Shown here one piece after another: positions 48,956-60,719 of a DNA stretch of 64,000 nucleotides. Under the pieces are notes generated by a model. That model was given only the letters and a program-made list of their open reading frames with translations. It did no database searches and was not told the DNA's origin. The DNA lies in the NCBI RefSeq assembly GCF_000002235.5, contig NW_022145597.1:24010923-24074922 (forward strand), read 5' to 3'. Both the position numbers and the translations under genes were made by a program. Origin of the DNA: Strongylocentrotus purpuratus (Eukaryota > Echinodermata > Echinoidea > Camarodonta > Strongylocentrotidae). Position 1 is the first letter of the stretch, and every line of letters begins with the position of its first letter.

Positions 48956-49900
48956 AACAGGTAATAATATAGGAAAGGGAAAGAATGAGAGGCAGGGAGT
49001 ATTGATTTTTTTTCTTCAAGTAAAGCATGGAACTGTAGATAGCTGAAGATAGTATTCGAAAGGGAAAGGAGCTTAGCAATCATCGAGGCCAGGATGGTAA
49101 AAAAAGAAGGAATGAAAGGGAAGTTTGATTTTTGTGTTTGACTAAAATTCCTTTATAATCCCGTCATCAAGAAAGAAAATAAGTTGTATTTGGAACTTAG
49201 ATCACAAACTCAGCTACTACATATTAGAATTTGGGAGAGATTCGAATAAAGATAAACGATATCCGGTTGAAAATGCATTGTCGTTGATTACGAAATCAAT
49301 TGAAATCGATTGAAATTAAATATTTTTATTTTAACGAGCAATATAATAGTGTCGGTAAATCCGATTAGCCAAAAAGAAGTATCACATCGCTAACATATGT
49401 TCTAAGCTTTCAAGAAGTATAGGTGTTTTATCCAAACTCAGATATTTTATACCCACCAATTTATATTGATAAACTATATATTTTACAAAAACGTGCAATA
49501 CGACTGATAAAAAAGAGTAACTTCGTAGTCCCAGTCTTCCACCTTTTTTTTTATAATTGAAAATTCTCCCAGTGTCTGTACTTTTAAAACTCAGTAATAT
49601 ATCAGTTTTCATGTTTAAAGGGATAGTTGAATTCTGTTTTCAGACCGCAAATGGCTTTAAAGTGCATGCTTATTGCTCTTATTCTTATCTATGATATTTC
49701 TAGTGCACTTTTGGGACCTATAATTGCTATGAAGGTAATTTTAGACCCCAAATGTGTAAAATTTAGCCAATCATTCCAATTCAGCTCCACTTTCAAAGAA
49801 ATACAGTGACCGTTAATTAATTCATTATTTTTAATTGGCATTGGCTGAAATACAACGTAAAAGACGCTGTTTCGTTTTTTCAACGGCTTTTTCAAATTAT
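48956..49900. other. No gene recognised
   Basis: AT-rich DNA inside the TIR-bounded span; no coding similarity was found. Confidence 0.35.
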
Positions 49901-50555
49901 CGAATATTTTTGGTGGTACACAAATATTACAAATCGCTATATTTAAGGATATTTTAGTCGTTTCTGAACCGATTTTGATAAACAAAAATGACTTTGTCAT
50001 TTAAATTGTATGTTCTTTCAAATTTGACACTCAGTGTGTCATTTTCTCATTCTGTACTCTCCCTATTTTTGTATTGCTTTTGTTTGAGTGTGATTGTATA
50101 TGTGATTTAATTCAGGTTTTTATTATTGTTATGTTCTTTTGGGTTAAAAATACAAACCATGTTTACTCCTTTACTGATTTTTTTTTTTTTGGGGGGGGGG
50201 GGTGGTGGAGGAGGGGGGTTATTTTTTTATTTATTTTTTATTTATTTATTTTTATTTTTTATTTTTTATGTATTTTTTTTTTTTTTTGGGGGGGGGGGGG
50301 CAAAAATGCGTTTTGCCCCCCCCCCACTTCCGGCGCCTATGTCTCTCTCTATATAACACATATAATGTATACATTTGCAATAGCTCTCTAGTACTTTTAT
50401 AGACTCTGTCGATTACAAGTCCATCTGAGGTGGCCTCTGCTTCCGGATGAGGAAAGAAAGATCATGAGAGTTCAAAATAACAGGAAATAACACCCACCCG
50501 TATTCGGCATAGGCCTTCTTTGTGAAAATATGGGCAAAGTCCACAAATATGATAA
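49901..50555. repeat. Tandem duplication, copy 1 (715-bp offset)
   Basis: It shares nearly identical sequence with 50616-51290, from CGAATATTTTTGGTGGTACA to AAAGTCCACAAATATGA. Each copy carries T-runs, G-runs and C-runs plus CACTTCCGGCGCCTAT; the homopolymer lengths differ most. The open frames here are low-complexity artefacts. Confidence 0.85.
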
Positions 50556-50615
50556 GCAGATGTCCTGATAGCTTGCAGACATAAATCCTTGCCAGTCGAT
50601 GTGCGTATCGAATAT

Positions 50616-51290
50616 CGAATATTTTTGGTGGTACACAAATATTACAAATCGCTATATTTAGGGATCAATTTTTAGTCGTTTCTGAACCGACTTTGATAAA
50701 CAAAAATGACTTTGTCATTTAAATTGTATGTTCTTTCAAATTTGACACTCAGTGTGTCATTTTCTCATTCTGTACTCTCCCTATTTTTGTATTGCTTTTG
50801 TTTGAGTGTGATTGTATATGTGATTTAATTCAGGTTTTTATTATTGTTATGTTCTTTTGGGTTAAAAATACAAACCATGTTTACTCCTTTAGCTGATTTT
50901 TTTTTTTTTTTTTTTTTTTTTGGGGGGGGGGGGGGGTGGTGGAGGAGGGGGGGGGGGTTATTTTTTAATTTTTTTGGGGGGGAGGGGGGGGGGGCAAAAA
51001 TGCGTTTTGCCCCCCCCCCCCCCACACACACACTTTTTTGGTTGGGGGGCAACTGCCCCCCTGCCCCCCCCCCCCCCCCCCACTTCCGGCGCCTATATAA
51101 CACATATAATGTATACATTTGCAATAGCTCTCTAGTACTTTTATAGACTCTGTTGATTACAAGTCCATCTGAGGTGGCCTCTGCTTCCGGATGAGGAAAG
51201 AAGATCATGATAGTTCAAAATAACAGGAAATAACACCCACCCGTATTCGGCATAGGCCTTCTTTGTGAAAATATGGGCAAAGTCCACAAA
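50616..51290. repeat. Tandem duplication, copy 2
   Basis: Second copy of 49901-50555, with longer and rearranged G/C/T homopolymers and otherwise only a few base differences. Confidence 0.85.
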
Positions 51291-51291
51291 T

Positions 51292-51457
51292 ATGACGTCA
51301 CGATGTCCCGGCGTAAATGAAAATTCAAAATAAATGTGAGAATACATTAGCGATCATTTTGAGTTGTCGACGTGAGATTCACTAGTTGCTTGAAAATAAA
51401 ATCTTTAAATATCGGATGGATATATACTGTCACTGTATAAGGAATGTGGATTAGAGG
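51292..51457. repeat. 170-bp direct repeat, copy 2
   Basis: It is similar to 48783-48955. Its right end is the junction with the LINE endonuclease fragment. Confidence 0.8.
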
Positions 51458-52185
51458 GATATTGATCCGTCAGTCTTTCTTGAAGGCTTGTCAATTAAAG
51501 GAATACAAAGATTTGAATGTATTTCGCTCAAGAAATTACATACAGCATTGCCAGTAAATTTCACGGGATCAATGTTAAAATCTCCCATTATATAAACCTG
51601 TTTATGTTCAGTATGTGTTTTTTGTAAAACATTTTCAAAGACAGGGATGAAATCATTGATATTTGATTGGGGTTTCCTATATATGACACCTACAATAATA
51701 TTCTTATGTCTCGGCAAATTGCTTTCAATAAACAGTGATTCATAGTTGTATGATGGGTATAATATAAATATATCATTGCGTATTTCATATTCAAAATTGT
51801 CAGCGACCAATAGACCAACACCTCTACTCTTTTCTACTTGGCGATTAAAATGTATAAATGAATGACCAGACACATTGAATAATAGTGGCGTACTATCATT
51901 AACCCAAGTTTCTATACATAAGTACAGATGAAATTGGATAAAGCATTACAATGTATGTTTAAACTACGCGAAATAAAATGTAAAATACTAAAATGATAGT
52001 TAATGTTACTGAATTCAGTCGTAAAATCCTCATCAATATAATATTTACAGTTCAGAAACCTACTGAAATGAAACTCATATTCTTTTTCGGATAAATAGTT
52101 TAAATCATTGATATCAGTATAAGTATCTGTAGTATTACTACCAAATATTGGATGAAGTTCGTCATTATTCAAGTCTTGAATAGGA
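51458..52185 (-). mobile_element. LINE fragment: APE-type endonuclease
   Basis: On the minus strand two open pieces (about 52172-51912 and 51873-51451) read like the N-terminal endonuclease domain of CR1/Jockey-group LINEs. The first has HFISRSLNIHCNALSNFI; the second has GVGLLVAD, VGVIYRKPQSN and YIMGDFNID with the catalytic D and N. A frameshift near 51873-51912 separates them. No reverse transcriptase follows, so it is a truncated, dead copy. Confidence 0.8.
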
Positions 52186-52242
52186 AATGAACAATGAGAA
52201 CAGAGTGGGTTATTAATGTAGCCGAATGCTCATGTTCTCTAT

Positions 52243-52425
52243 AACGCTCATTTTATGTATTTTATTACCAGAGAAAAAAAGATGTCAGTCAGTCACTCAA
52301 TAGTGTCTGAGAGTAAAGTGTAGAAAGTAAAAGGGTTTCCTTACATAATTTCAATACGAGGACACTGCTAACGTTTAAGTTTCACAAATAGGACATACGT
52401 GACATATTCATCATTTCAACATTCA
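52243..52425. repeat. Dispersed 180-bp repeat, copy 2
   Basis: It is similar to 42054-42235 and non-coding. Confidence 0.65.
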
Positions 52426-52429
52426 ACTG

Positions 52430-53575
52430 AAAATTGTGATATGATCTCATCATCTGATCAAAAAACTAAAAGCACCGTTTTTATAGCCCATGGTCTCAGC
52501 TATAACATACCCCAATTTGGGAGAAAACAGAGCACACATAAGATAGATAGTGCTCATAGATGAATGCCATGTAGATTCATGATGTGAACAAAATTCACCT
52601 TCCATAGACATAACACGCAAATGACGAAAATTCTGACATGTGGCCTTTAATTGAATTGTGTAATATGATGACATGATTTGAATGAAAATTGGTGTCGACT
52701 GATCTTGTAGACGATTGCCTCGACTACAACATATTTAAATCTAGAAGATAATCGATGAATATTAAGAGAAATACACTAAATTTTCCATAAACATAATTAC
52801 GTCATAATATACATTTTTGTATTTTTGACTTCCAAGGCCATTATGATGACGTCAAGATGTACTTAATGGCCAAATGAGATATGAAATCATACCTTCGACT
52901 CAAACTCTATGTAAATATGAAAAAAAATTGGCAGTCCTTATTCATCCCAATGGACTTTTTATAGGCATGTTTTTGCCCATATATGCTATGTATTACAAAA
53001 ATCGCGCGTGCGGACGGTTATCTTGAACGGACGCTCATTCCGTTATTAATAGTGATAAAGAGATAAACATGGTATCAAATTTTTCGGAAAATTATGAGGA
53101 ATATCCTGTCAAAAGTTTTTGCGGAGGAATTATTTTTCGTTCGGCCGTGACGAACGAAAACGCACAAAAATGCGTGTTTTGCGCGATTTTTTAAGAATGC
53201 TTATAATGGCCTGAAACGTATGCAAAAAAAATTCAAGACGATTTTGAGCAATTTTAAATTTTACGCGCGCATTAACGCACGCACCTACGCGTACGCGCAT
53301 TTTTGCGCGCATTTATCGACCTGAAATTGACCCGACAAATATTGACCTTGATCATGACAAATATGAATGAGAAATGGCTTTCTGTTATGAAGATATGATC
53401 ATAAGTTGATTTTCACAAAATGGCGCCTGGATGACGTCACGATGACTTTGAGTCTTTGAAAAGTCACGCAGTTCTAAGTTAGACTACGATCTATCATCAT
53501 TGAAAGATTCATGACAATGGCTTTATTCAGTCTTGAGATATCCTGCGAACAAATTCGAGGAAGAATAAATAAATA
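52430..53575. other. No gene recognised
   Basis: Non-coding sequence with a CG-rich patch near 53150-53310 (repeated GCGCG/ACGCG words) in an AT-rich setting. Confidence 0.4.
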
Positions 53576-53579
53576 ATAA

Positions 53580-53890
53580 TAAAGAAAAATCTTGACGAAA
53601 TCAAAAGGTGATACGTAGACTTCGTTACGTATCACCTAATAAATAAATAAATAAATAAATAATAAAAATCTTGACGAAATCAAAAGGTGATACGTCTACG
53701 TACGTATCACCTAATAATAAAAATCTTGACGAAATAAAAAGGTGATACGTAGACTTCGTTACGTATCACCTAATAAAAATCTTGACGAAATCAATAGGTG
53801 ATACGTAGACTTCGTTACGTATCACCTAATAATAAAAATCTTGACGAAATCAAAAGGTGATACGTAGACTTCGTTACGTATCACCTAATG
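53580..53890. repeat. Hairpin minisatellite (five units)
   Basis: Five tandem units of about 50-60 bp. Each holds AATCTTGACGAAAT followed by a palindrome with arms AGGTGATACGTA and TACGTATCACCT around a short loop (shorter in unit 2). Units are separated by variable AATAA tracts. A half-site TTAGGTGATACGTAT lies near the left TIR at about 48474. Confidence 0.9.
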
Positions 53891-54322
53891 ACACATATTT
53901 GTAAAGCTTAGATCCTCCTCTTTCATTTGATGCAACTCCTATGTCGCATTAAGTCTTTCGTCTAGGCTAATCGTCAACGAAACGGAGACAAGTCTTTTGT
54001 CAGTCATGTTTATTGCTACGGCAGGCAGCCTGTGAAAACGAATTCGTTTGATAAAATTATGGAGATGCAAGCATTAGTTTAAACAAACAGAACTTTGTTA
54101 TTCCTAGCTGATTTTTCTTGGTTGAGGTGTCATATGAAAGGGCAGAAACTGAACATTCTAGAAATGTGATTTTCTCTTTGAAATTCAGATACCGTCCGCC
54201 AAATGACTTTTTTGGTTCCCTCTCTTCAAATTGATTTTAATCAATCATGCGTGAAATATACGACATATGAGTTGCATCAAATGAAAGAGGAGGATCTAAG
54301 CTTTACAAATATGTGTCATTTA
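53888..54322. repeat. 60-bp inverted repeat pair inside the right end of the TIR span
   Basis: 53888-53947 and 54262-54322 are inverted copies (GACACATATTTGTAAAGC, CCTCCTCTTTCATTTGATGC). About 315 bp lies between them. The right arm abuts the right TIR. Confidence 0.8.
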
Positions 54323-54396
54323 TTAATTATAATTGTGATTAAGTTATGATAACACATCAATAATTCTCGGTTTCGTTTTTTTCTGGGACGCACTGT

Positions 54397-54914
54397 ATTA
54401 AGACATAGAGATGTGCAGCGGATTATGCTTTCATTTAAAACAAACCAGTTTTACTATATACGTGTACACGTGGACAAGCATTGAGTTTTCACTTTAAGAG
54501 GCCATCAGTATCTCGTTCTATTCTCAAAAGTCAGCACCACCAACATCAATCTAATTCCCTTTTGTGGGTATATTTTATGAAACTAGTAATTCTGAGCTTT
54601 CCTATTACAATACTTGTAGTTTACTTGAGGATAATCCCACTTAAACATGCGATGTTAATTACAATGAATTTAGGCAGAATTATTTTAATCTCTTTTCTAT
54701 GTTTGCTTCGTTATCCAAAATGCAATCTATTGATGGTTTTGAGTATAGACATCACAAGTACCTTTTTAGTATGTCTTAGTTGTGCAATTTCTCATTCATA
54801 TAATACGCTGTGTGTATACCGAACATATATATCGGTAAGTTCATGTACTCTCTTAGTTTTTGGTTTTTAAAATGTTAATTTCCCACTTGTTACTTTTGTT
54901 TCTGCTCTACCTTT
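54397..54914. other. Unrecognised sequence and left part of an interrupted dispersed repeat
   Basis: A 129-codon + frame (54481-54870) is Leu/Ile-rich because of AT-rich DNA and shows no family features. From 54838 the sequence matches the dispersed repeat at 40600 onwards, up to the insertion point at 54914. Confidence 0.4.
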
Positions 54915-57198
54915 TACCCAATAAACAAAATCACGTGAAAATCACGTCAATATCAATGTATCGACTTGAGGAGAGTTACGTTCTTCAAACACCTGATATT
55001 TACGTAAATGTGTTAATACGTTTATTGCACTATGTAACTTAAAACACACGTACACTAAATCACGCAATTGTCACTGCAATATCACCATTATAATAACGTG
55101 ATTATCCCTACCTTGGAGACCATGGTTTGTAAACCTAATACTCCCGTGTTTGTTTGGTTATGAAATTACATCTTCATAAACGAAATTATCGCGTCACAGA
55201 AACACGTGAAGCGTAAGTGATAGTTTTAGTCAAAACATCTGCGTGAAATTCACGTGAATATTACGAGGCTGACTTGAGTTGAATCATGTTCTTCATTCAA
55301 GTGAAATTTACGTCGAAGAGGAAGTATGTTACTGTAACCCGCGTTCAACCCAATAATTACGCAAATGTTACACAATAAATGAACCAAAATAATAATAATC
55401 ATCCCGTTTCTGACCATCTTGTCTTGGATCTTCCATAATTACGTCCAGGCGCGCTGGTAGCAGTTTGGGATTAGAGGGGGTTGGGGGAGGGGGGTGGGTG
55501 CAAACATCCCAGAAGAGAAAGCTAGTTGCAACTGGTCCAGTTGATGAACCATTTAATGCCAACTGGTAATCCTGGAAATTGAAATGGGCTAAATGATCCC
55601 GTTGATCCAGGCCAGTTATACTTCAACTGGTCTAGCTGAGCCATTAGAACCATTTGGTTAACTTCCAACCAGTTGAACAGCAACAATACTTCAATACTGG
55701 TACGTCTGTTTTTCCAATGTAAAGGCATTGGTAATAAGTAGACTTACATAATTTAATTAATCAAAATTTTTTCGTATACTTGTACTTTATTGAAATTATT
55801 TTAGTTCATAGTTAATGTTTCCCTTATTCATGTTTAACTAAATGTAATTTATACGAAGTAGCGAAATGTCCTAATAACTGGTAATTTATATTTGTAGTAT
55901 TTTCGAAATGAATTGCATATAACTAAATCATCAGTAATTAAGAAATATGCTGTAAATTCAGATAAATTGTTTAAAAAACATAGATCTGCACGCACCCCAT
56001 TTTCAATATGCAAATTAACTGGTGTCAGCTGGTTCAACTCGAAATATGCCAACACTCGGTCATCAACCGGTGCAACTGGAAATATGCACACTCCAGTTAT
56101 CAACTGGTGCAATGAAAATATGCCAACACTCAGTTATCAACTGGTGAACATAGAAATATGCCAACAGTCACGGTATTATCACCACGGAACTTAAATGGTA
56201 ACTGTGAAACCATCAAGACACCCAAGAATAACTCATTTTCACACCTGGAAAACACGGAATACCCAGCTTATATAAATAATCCGTTTGAGTCACGAGATCA
56301 TCACCGCGGAACTGCTGGCAACGTTGACTACCATTTAAATAGGTGTTTTAAGACATCTAATCATGACTAATTATTCACACCTAAAAGTCACGTATGCCCA
56401 GCTTAGATTAATATTCCGTTTAAGTCACGAGATAATCACCGCGGAACTGCTGGCAACTTTGACGACCATTTAAATAGGTGTTTTAAGACACCTAATAATT
56501 ACTAATTTTTCACACCTAAAAGTCACGTATGCCCAGCTTAGATTAATATTCCATTTGAGTCACGAGATTATCACCGCGGAACTGCTGGCAACTTTGACTA
56601 CCATTTTAATAGGTGTTTTAAGACGCCTAATAATTACTAATTTTTCACACCTACATATCACGGATTCACAGCTTAGATAAGTAATCAGCTTGAGCCACGT
56701 GATCATAACCAAGAAATTTATGGTAACTTTGAAACCATTTAAAGAGGTGTGTAAGACACCTCCGAATTACTAATTTAATATAACCAGAGATTCACGGACA
56801 GAACAATAAGACGATTAGCTGGTGTAAGTAACGTGATTATTACCATCAACCTTGGATAACCTGTGAAACCAATCGATAAAGGTGCTTACAAGACCAGATA
56901 ATTACGTATTTATCGCCACCATCGGTTAACGGACAAAAAACTCGTTGCTTGGTCAAGTGGTTATTTGGTCATAAACACTTTATTTACAGAGGTAAGTGGA
57001 ATCACGTAACTCCAGTCGCGTGATAAACTGGTGGTTTTTAGGTTAGATGAAAACGTGAACAGGAATACCTTTTTTGTTTAAATAAAGGCACGTGTCGATA
57101 ACGTTTAAATCTAGTTCAAAAGGCACTATACTTTAAAATCACTTAAAATACACTCCCAATTAAAAGAGGTTACTTTTTAGTGTTCTGTTTATTGGGTA
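54915..57198. mobile_element. 2,284-bp TIR insertion, non-autonomous
   Basis: It is bounded by a perfect 13-bp inverted repeat, TACCCAATAAACA. The flanking sequence on both sides is contiguous in the related copy at 40600-41160, which shows this is an insertion. The interior has no transposase but many ACGTGA/CACG motifs, short AACTGGT repeats (55520-56150) and 135-bp tandem repeats. No clear target duplication was seen; superfamily unknown. Confidence 0.75.
56150..56830. repeat. 135-bp tandem repeat (about 4-5 units)
   Basis: The landmark CACGAGATNATCACC starts at 56291, 56426 and 56561, with a diverged version at about 56695; outer units are weaker. The units include ACCATTTAAATAGGTG and TTCACACCTAAAAGTCACG. 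It lies inside the TIR insertion. Confidence 0.85.
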
Positions 57199-57645
57199 CT
57201 GTTCCTTTTTTATTTTGGTACTATTATTCTATCTTTTTTAATTTTTTGTTGTTGGTCAAATTGTATTTCATCCACATGTATACCAGGTTTAAACAAAGAA
57301 AAGGAAAGGCAGGAAATCTGCAAGTCTCCTGTCGGAAGAGATTTTGTAGGATGAATTTCTAATTGGGATGCATAAATACAGTAACACCGATGTTGGCTCA
57401 TATCATATTACGAGATACATGTATACTAGATAAATTGCACAAAAATGTCATATAGAATAATCTTTACTTAACATTTTGAACATGTATTATATTGAACAAA
57501 TTTGTTGATTATGTCATTAAAATACAATTGTATAATGTGTTATTAATTTGCAGAGCCATTTTACGCATTGTTTTAAAGATATGAAATATGTTGATGTTGA
57601 AGTAATGCATTTATGAAAATATAAAGTACTCTAAACAATATAAAA
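57199..57645. repeat. Dispersed repeat, right part
   Basis: Continuation of the repeat interrupted by 54915-57198, homologous to about 40672-41160. Confidence 0.7.
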
Positions 57646-58110
57646 GTTGTCTCCTGTCCTGTTTTTCTTTTATACTGCATGTTTTTTAATATAAATGAAT
57701 TAATTTGTTAAACTATTGGCATGGCACACACTTTAATAGGGCTTTGGCCAGCATCTTTTACCAGAATACCCACTTTCCAGTTTCTATGTTTTGCAAGCAA
57801 TCAAATGTTTGGACACTTAACATCGTCATCGACTCTGCATGAATTTTGTATTCGTTTTAGGAATCTGAACTGTAATTTAGTTATGGGAACATATAGGGGC
57901 AGGGCAACTATGAACTAAATAGAATGAAACAAACGAGATCATTCAACTCAATTGATGCATATTTTTTTCCCTTAAAAGTGAACTGCCAATTTATTTCATT
58001 ACAAGTAATATTTTGGCCTTATAGGGTCAGCGTTTTCATCTACATATCTCCCTCTCTCTCTCTCTCTCTCTCCCTCTCTCCCTCTATCTACCTACCTACC
58101 TATTTATCTA
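57646..58110. other. No gene recognised; holds one arm of an inverted repeat
   Basis: 57925-58018 is inverted relative to about 59655-59765 (GAATGAAACAAACGAGATC versus its diverged complement). It is followed by a CT-rich microsatellite at 58048-58090. Confidence 0.5.
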
Positions 58111-58941
58111 CACTGTTGGTCATAATGGTGGAATAAATATTTTTACCCCGATTTATGGAAAGATTTTAACAAAGATTTATTCCCACTAGATCTAGATAAT
58201 AGTATACATTCTCAGATCTACTAGGGGACCTACGTCATTAAGCCATAACTGACAGTAATGAGGAGTAATGCCCCATAAAAGGGCACAAATATAGCACATC
58301 CACATGGTTTTGATCCTGGGGCATCACAGTTACGAGGCCGTCGCTTACCCACTGATTCATGACTGTACGCAACGTGGGCTAGGGTACGTGGCCGCCCCCA
58401 CAAATACAAAAAACAAAGAAAATGCAATAAATTATCAATAATTAATTGCATTTTGCCCAGACCCTCAATGTACTATAATGCCTGGCCCTACAGAGGCATT
58501 TTTCCCGTTGGGGGCCGGGGGAAAATGCTATGAAAAATTGATAATTTATTGCATTTTCTTTGTTTTTTGGTATTTGTGGGGGCGGCAACGTACCCAAGCC
58601 CCCGCTGCGCACAGTCATAATTCAGTGGCTAAGCAATAGCCTTGTTACTGTGAGGCCCCAGAATAAAAAAAAACGTGTCGATCAGCTATATTAGTGCCCT
58701 TTTGTGAGGCAGTAATCCTCATTACCGTCAGTTATTAATTAAGGACGTAGGTCCCCTAGTTGATTAGCATATTAGCACACACATGCTTTTAGATGTCACG
58801 TATAATAAACACTCGAAAATTATGATTCAATAAAATCTGAGAACGTACACTTTTATTTATATCTGTTAGGAATAAATCATTGTCAAAATCATTCCATAAA
58901 TTGGGGTAAAAATAATTATTCCACCATTATGACCAACAGTG
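58111..58941. mobile_element. Foldback MITE, copy 2 (831 bp)
   Basis: Same family as 45467-46149: ends CACTGTTGGTCATAATGGTG next to TA, with the two halves inverted complements over nearly the whole length. Its centre is longer than that of copy 1 (a GGGGGC-rich middle around 58380-58600). Confidence 0.85.
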
Positions 58942-59500
58942 TATATACCTACCTATTCATCTATCTGTCTTTATATACAGTCAACTAGATTATTCATACC
59001 CTCACCAACTTTTGTCATTTTTAAGTATTTGAAAAATTGTATTAGCCCCAATTTATGTTTCTTTTCTTTTCTCCACTCTATTATTTCTCACTCTCCATTC
59101 CTCCTTCTCTGTCTCTCACCCCCCCCCCCCCCCGAGTTTCCTCGTGCTCTCTGTGTCTTTGTCTCTCTTTAGCTCTCTATAGCTCTCCTTCCTTACTAGT
59201 TACTTTTCTCTCTCTCCCCCGTTCCTTCCCTTTTATGCACCACCAACAATTCTCCCTCTATACCCCCCCCCCCATTTGTCTGCGTCTCTCAGTTTCGTGA
59301 GCTCTCTCTCTCTCTCTATCTCTCTCTTTCCCTTTCTCCCCTCTTCCTCTATCTACCTACCGGTACCTGAATGGTTTATAACAGAGCACTAAACGTATGT
59401 GTACTTCAGAGGGCATTTAAATTATCTTGGCAATTAATTTTTCTTTGACTCAATCCACCATTATCGCAAAGTTTTAGAAGTATGTTTACAACGCATTTAT
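58942..59500. other. CT-rich low-complexity DNA
   Basis: Pyrimidine-rich stretches with two C-runs (about 59119 and 59262) and CT microsatellites; no gene recognised. Confidence 0.5.
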
Positions 59501-59503
59501 TTA

Positions 59504-60122
59504 TTTATATAGCTAGGTAGATAGATAAATACATATAGATAGATAGATAGCCTATTTGATAGATAGATAGGTGAATTGAGGGAAAGAGAGAGGAGAGAGA
59601 CAGAGAGCGAGAGAGAGAGAGAGAGAAAGATGAGGAAACTTGTGCCGTTCAGCCCAAGATAATACTTGTAATGAAATATATTGGCAGTAAACTTTGAATT
59701 TATTGAAAATGATCCAATTGGATTGAATGATCTCTTGTTTGTCTCATTCCCTTCAAGTTTTAAACAAGCCACGTATTTCTGAGCACGACGATGGCAGATA
59801 AATTAAAGGTCAAGTTTTTAGCACACCGGTTTACAAGTGATTTCACGCAGATTTCCGATCAGAACTTAGAAAATGTAAACATTCCAGTTCAAATCAAAGG
59901 GTAATGCATGCGTACTCACTTCAGCTCCAAGCTCGTTGTTATATATATATATATATATTTATCTAATTACATATCCATCTTTCTTTCTATATCTCTTTCT
60001 CGCGTCCGCCTAGTTTATGGGCTTGTTAGAAACAAATTGAAATAAAAAGATTATGGTGTATAATATAACTTTTTTCTTTCTGTCTGTCTATTAATTTCTA
60101 TCTAGCTCTCTCTTTCTCAACG

Positions 60123-60167
<45 letters not shown>

Positions 60168-60275
60168 ATATATATATATATATCACTCTTTCCCTCAATT
60201 CACCTATCTATCTATCAACTAGGCTATCTATCTATCCATATATGTATCTATGTATCTACCTAGGTAAGCTATCTA
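59504..60275. repeat. Inverted duplication with microsatellite arms
   Basis: 59504-59605 and about 60180-60275 are inverted copies. They include non-microsatellite sequence (GGTGAATTGAGGGAAAGAG and GATAGCCTA-TTGATAG), so the pairing is not only due to GATA/GA repeats. The axis lies near 59,890. Confidence 0.7.
59650..59942 (-). pseudogene. Inverted copy of the Ig-gene exon-1 region
   Basis: Read on the minus strand, it contains ACAACGAGCTTGGAGC, TTTTCTAAGTTCTGATC and CATCGTCGTGCTCAGA, matching the regions at 61230-61371 and 44940-45142. The donor site is not conserved. It appears to be a leftover of a further, inverted duplicate of this gene family's 5' region. Confidence 0.55.
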
Positions 60276-60385
60276 TATATCTAGCTAATTATATATCCAT
60301 CTTTCTTTCTATATATCTCTTTTTCGCGTCCGCCATGTTTATGGGCTCGTTAGAAACAATTTTAAACGAAATACCTATGGTTTAT
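59940..60385. repeat. Direct repeat pair (about 110 bp)
   Basis: 59962-60060 and 60290-60385 share ATATCCATCTTTCTTTCTAT, CGCGTCCGCC and TTTATGGGC. They are separated by CT and TA microsatellites. Confidence 0.7.
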
Positions 60386-60575
60386 ACATAAATATATATA
60401 TGCATATATATATATATATATATATATCTGCAAGATATCTTCAAATTAAAACAATCGTCTCAAATAGACGAGTACTGTAGTTTATAAATATCCAATGAAT
60501 TATCTCTGAATTTGGGTTTGCCCGTACGTGGGTTGTGATTCCTTCTCTGCCCCTGTCTCGATCCTTCTCTTCCAC

Positions 60576-60618
<43 letters not shown>

Positions 60619-60719
60619 TCTCTCTCTTTCTCTCTCTATTCTTTATCTCTATTTTCTCGTTTTTCTTCTTCTCTCTCTCTCTTTTATTTTCTCTCTCTTA
60701 TAACTTAGCGGACTAAGCG
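60386..60719. other. TA and CT microsatellites
   Basis: A TA tract at about 60404-60427 and CT tracts at about 60580-60700; no gene recognised. Confidence 0.6.

Larger units (their letters stand above)
48367..54394. mobile_element. Span bounded by Tc1/mariner-like inverted termini
   Basis: The left end (48367-48440) and right end (54325-54394) are about 70-bp inverted repeats starting CAGTGCGTCCCAGAAAAAA, with about 90% identity, each next to TA. No transposase was recognised in the 6 kb between. The interior holds other repeats: a LINE endonuclease fragment, a tandem duplication and a hairpin minisatellite. It may be one non-autonomous element enlarged by insertions, or two separate ends that happen to face each other. 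Confidence 0.6.

Noticed and set aside
50074-51208. Gly/Pro/Phe-rich frames
   Set aside because: They are translations of T, G and C homopolymers.
54481-54870. 129-codon hydrophobic frame as a membrane protein gene
   Set aside because: Leu/Ile/Phe content follows from AT-rich DNA; no signal, conserved motif or second copy supports it.
60528-60716. Ser/Leu-repeat frame
   Set aside because: It is a translation of a CT microsatellite.
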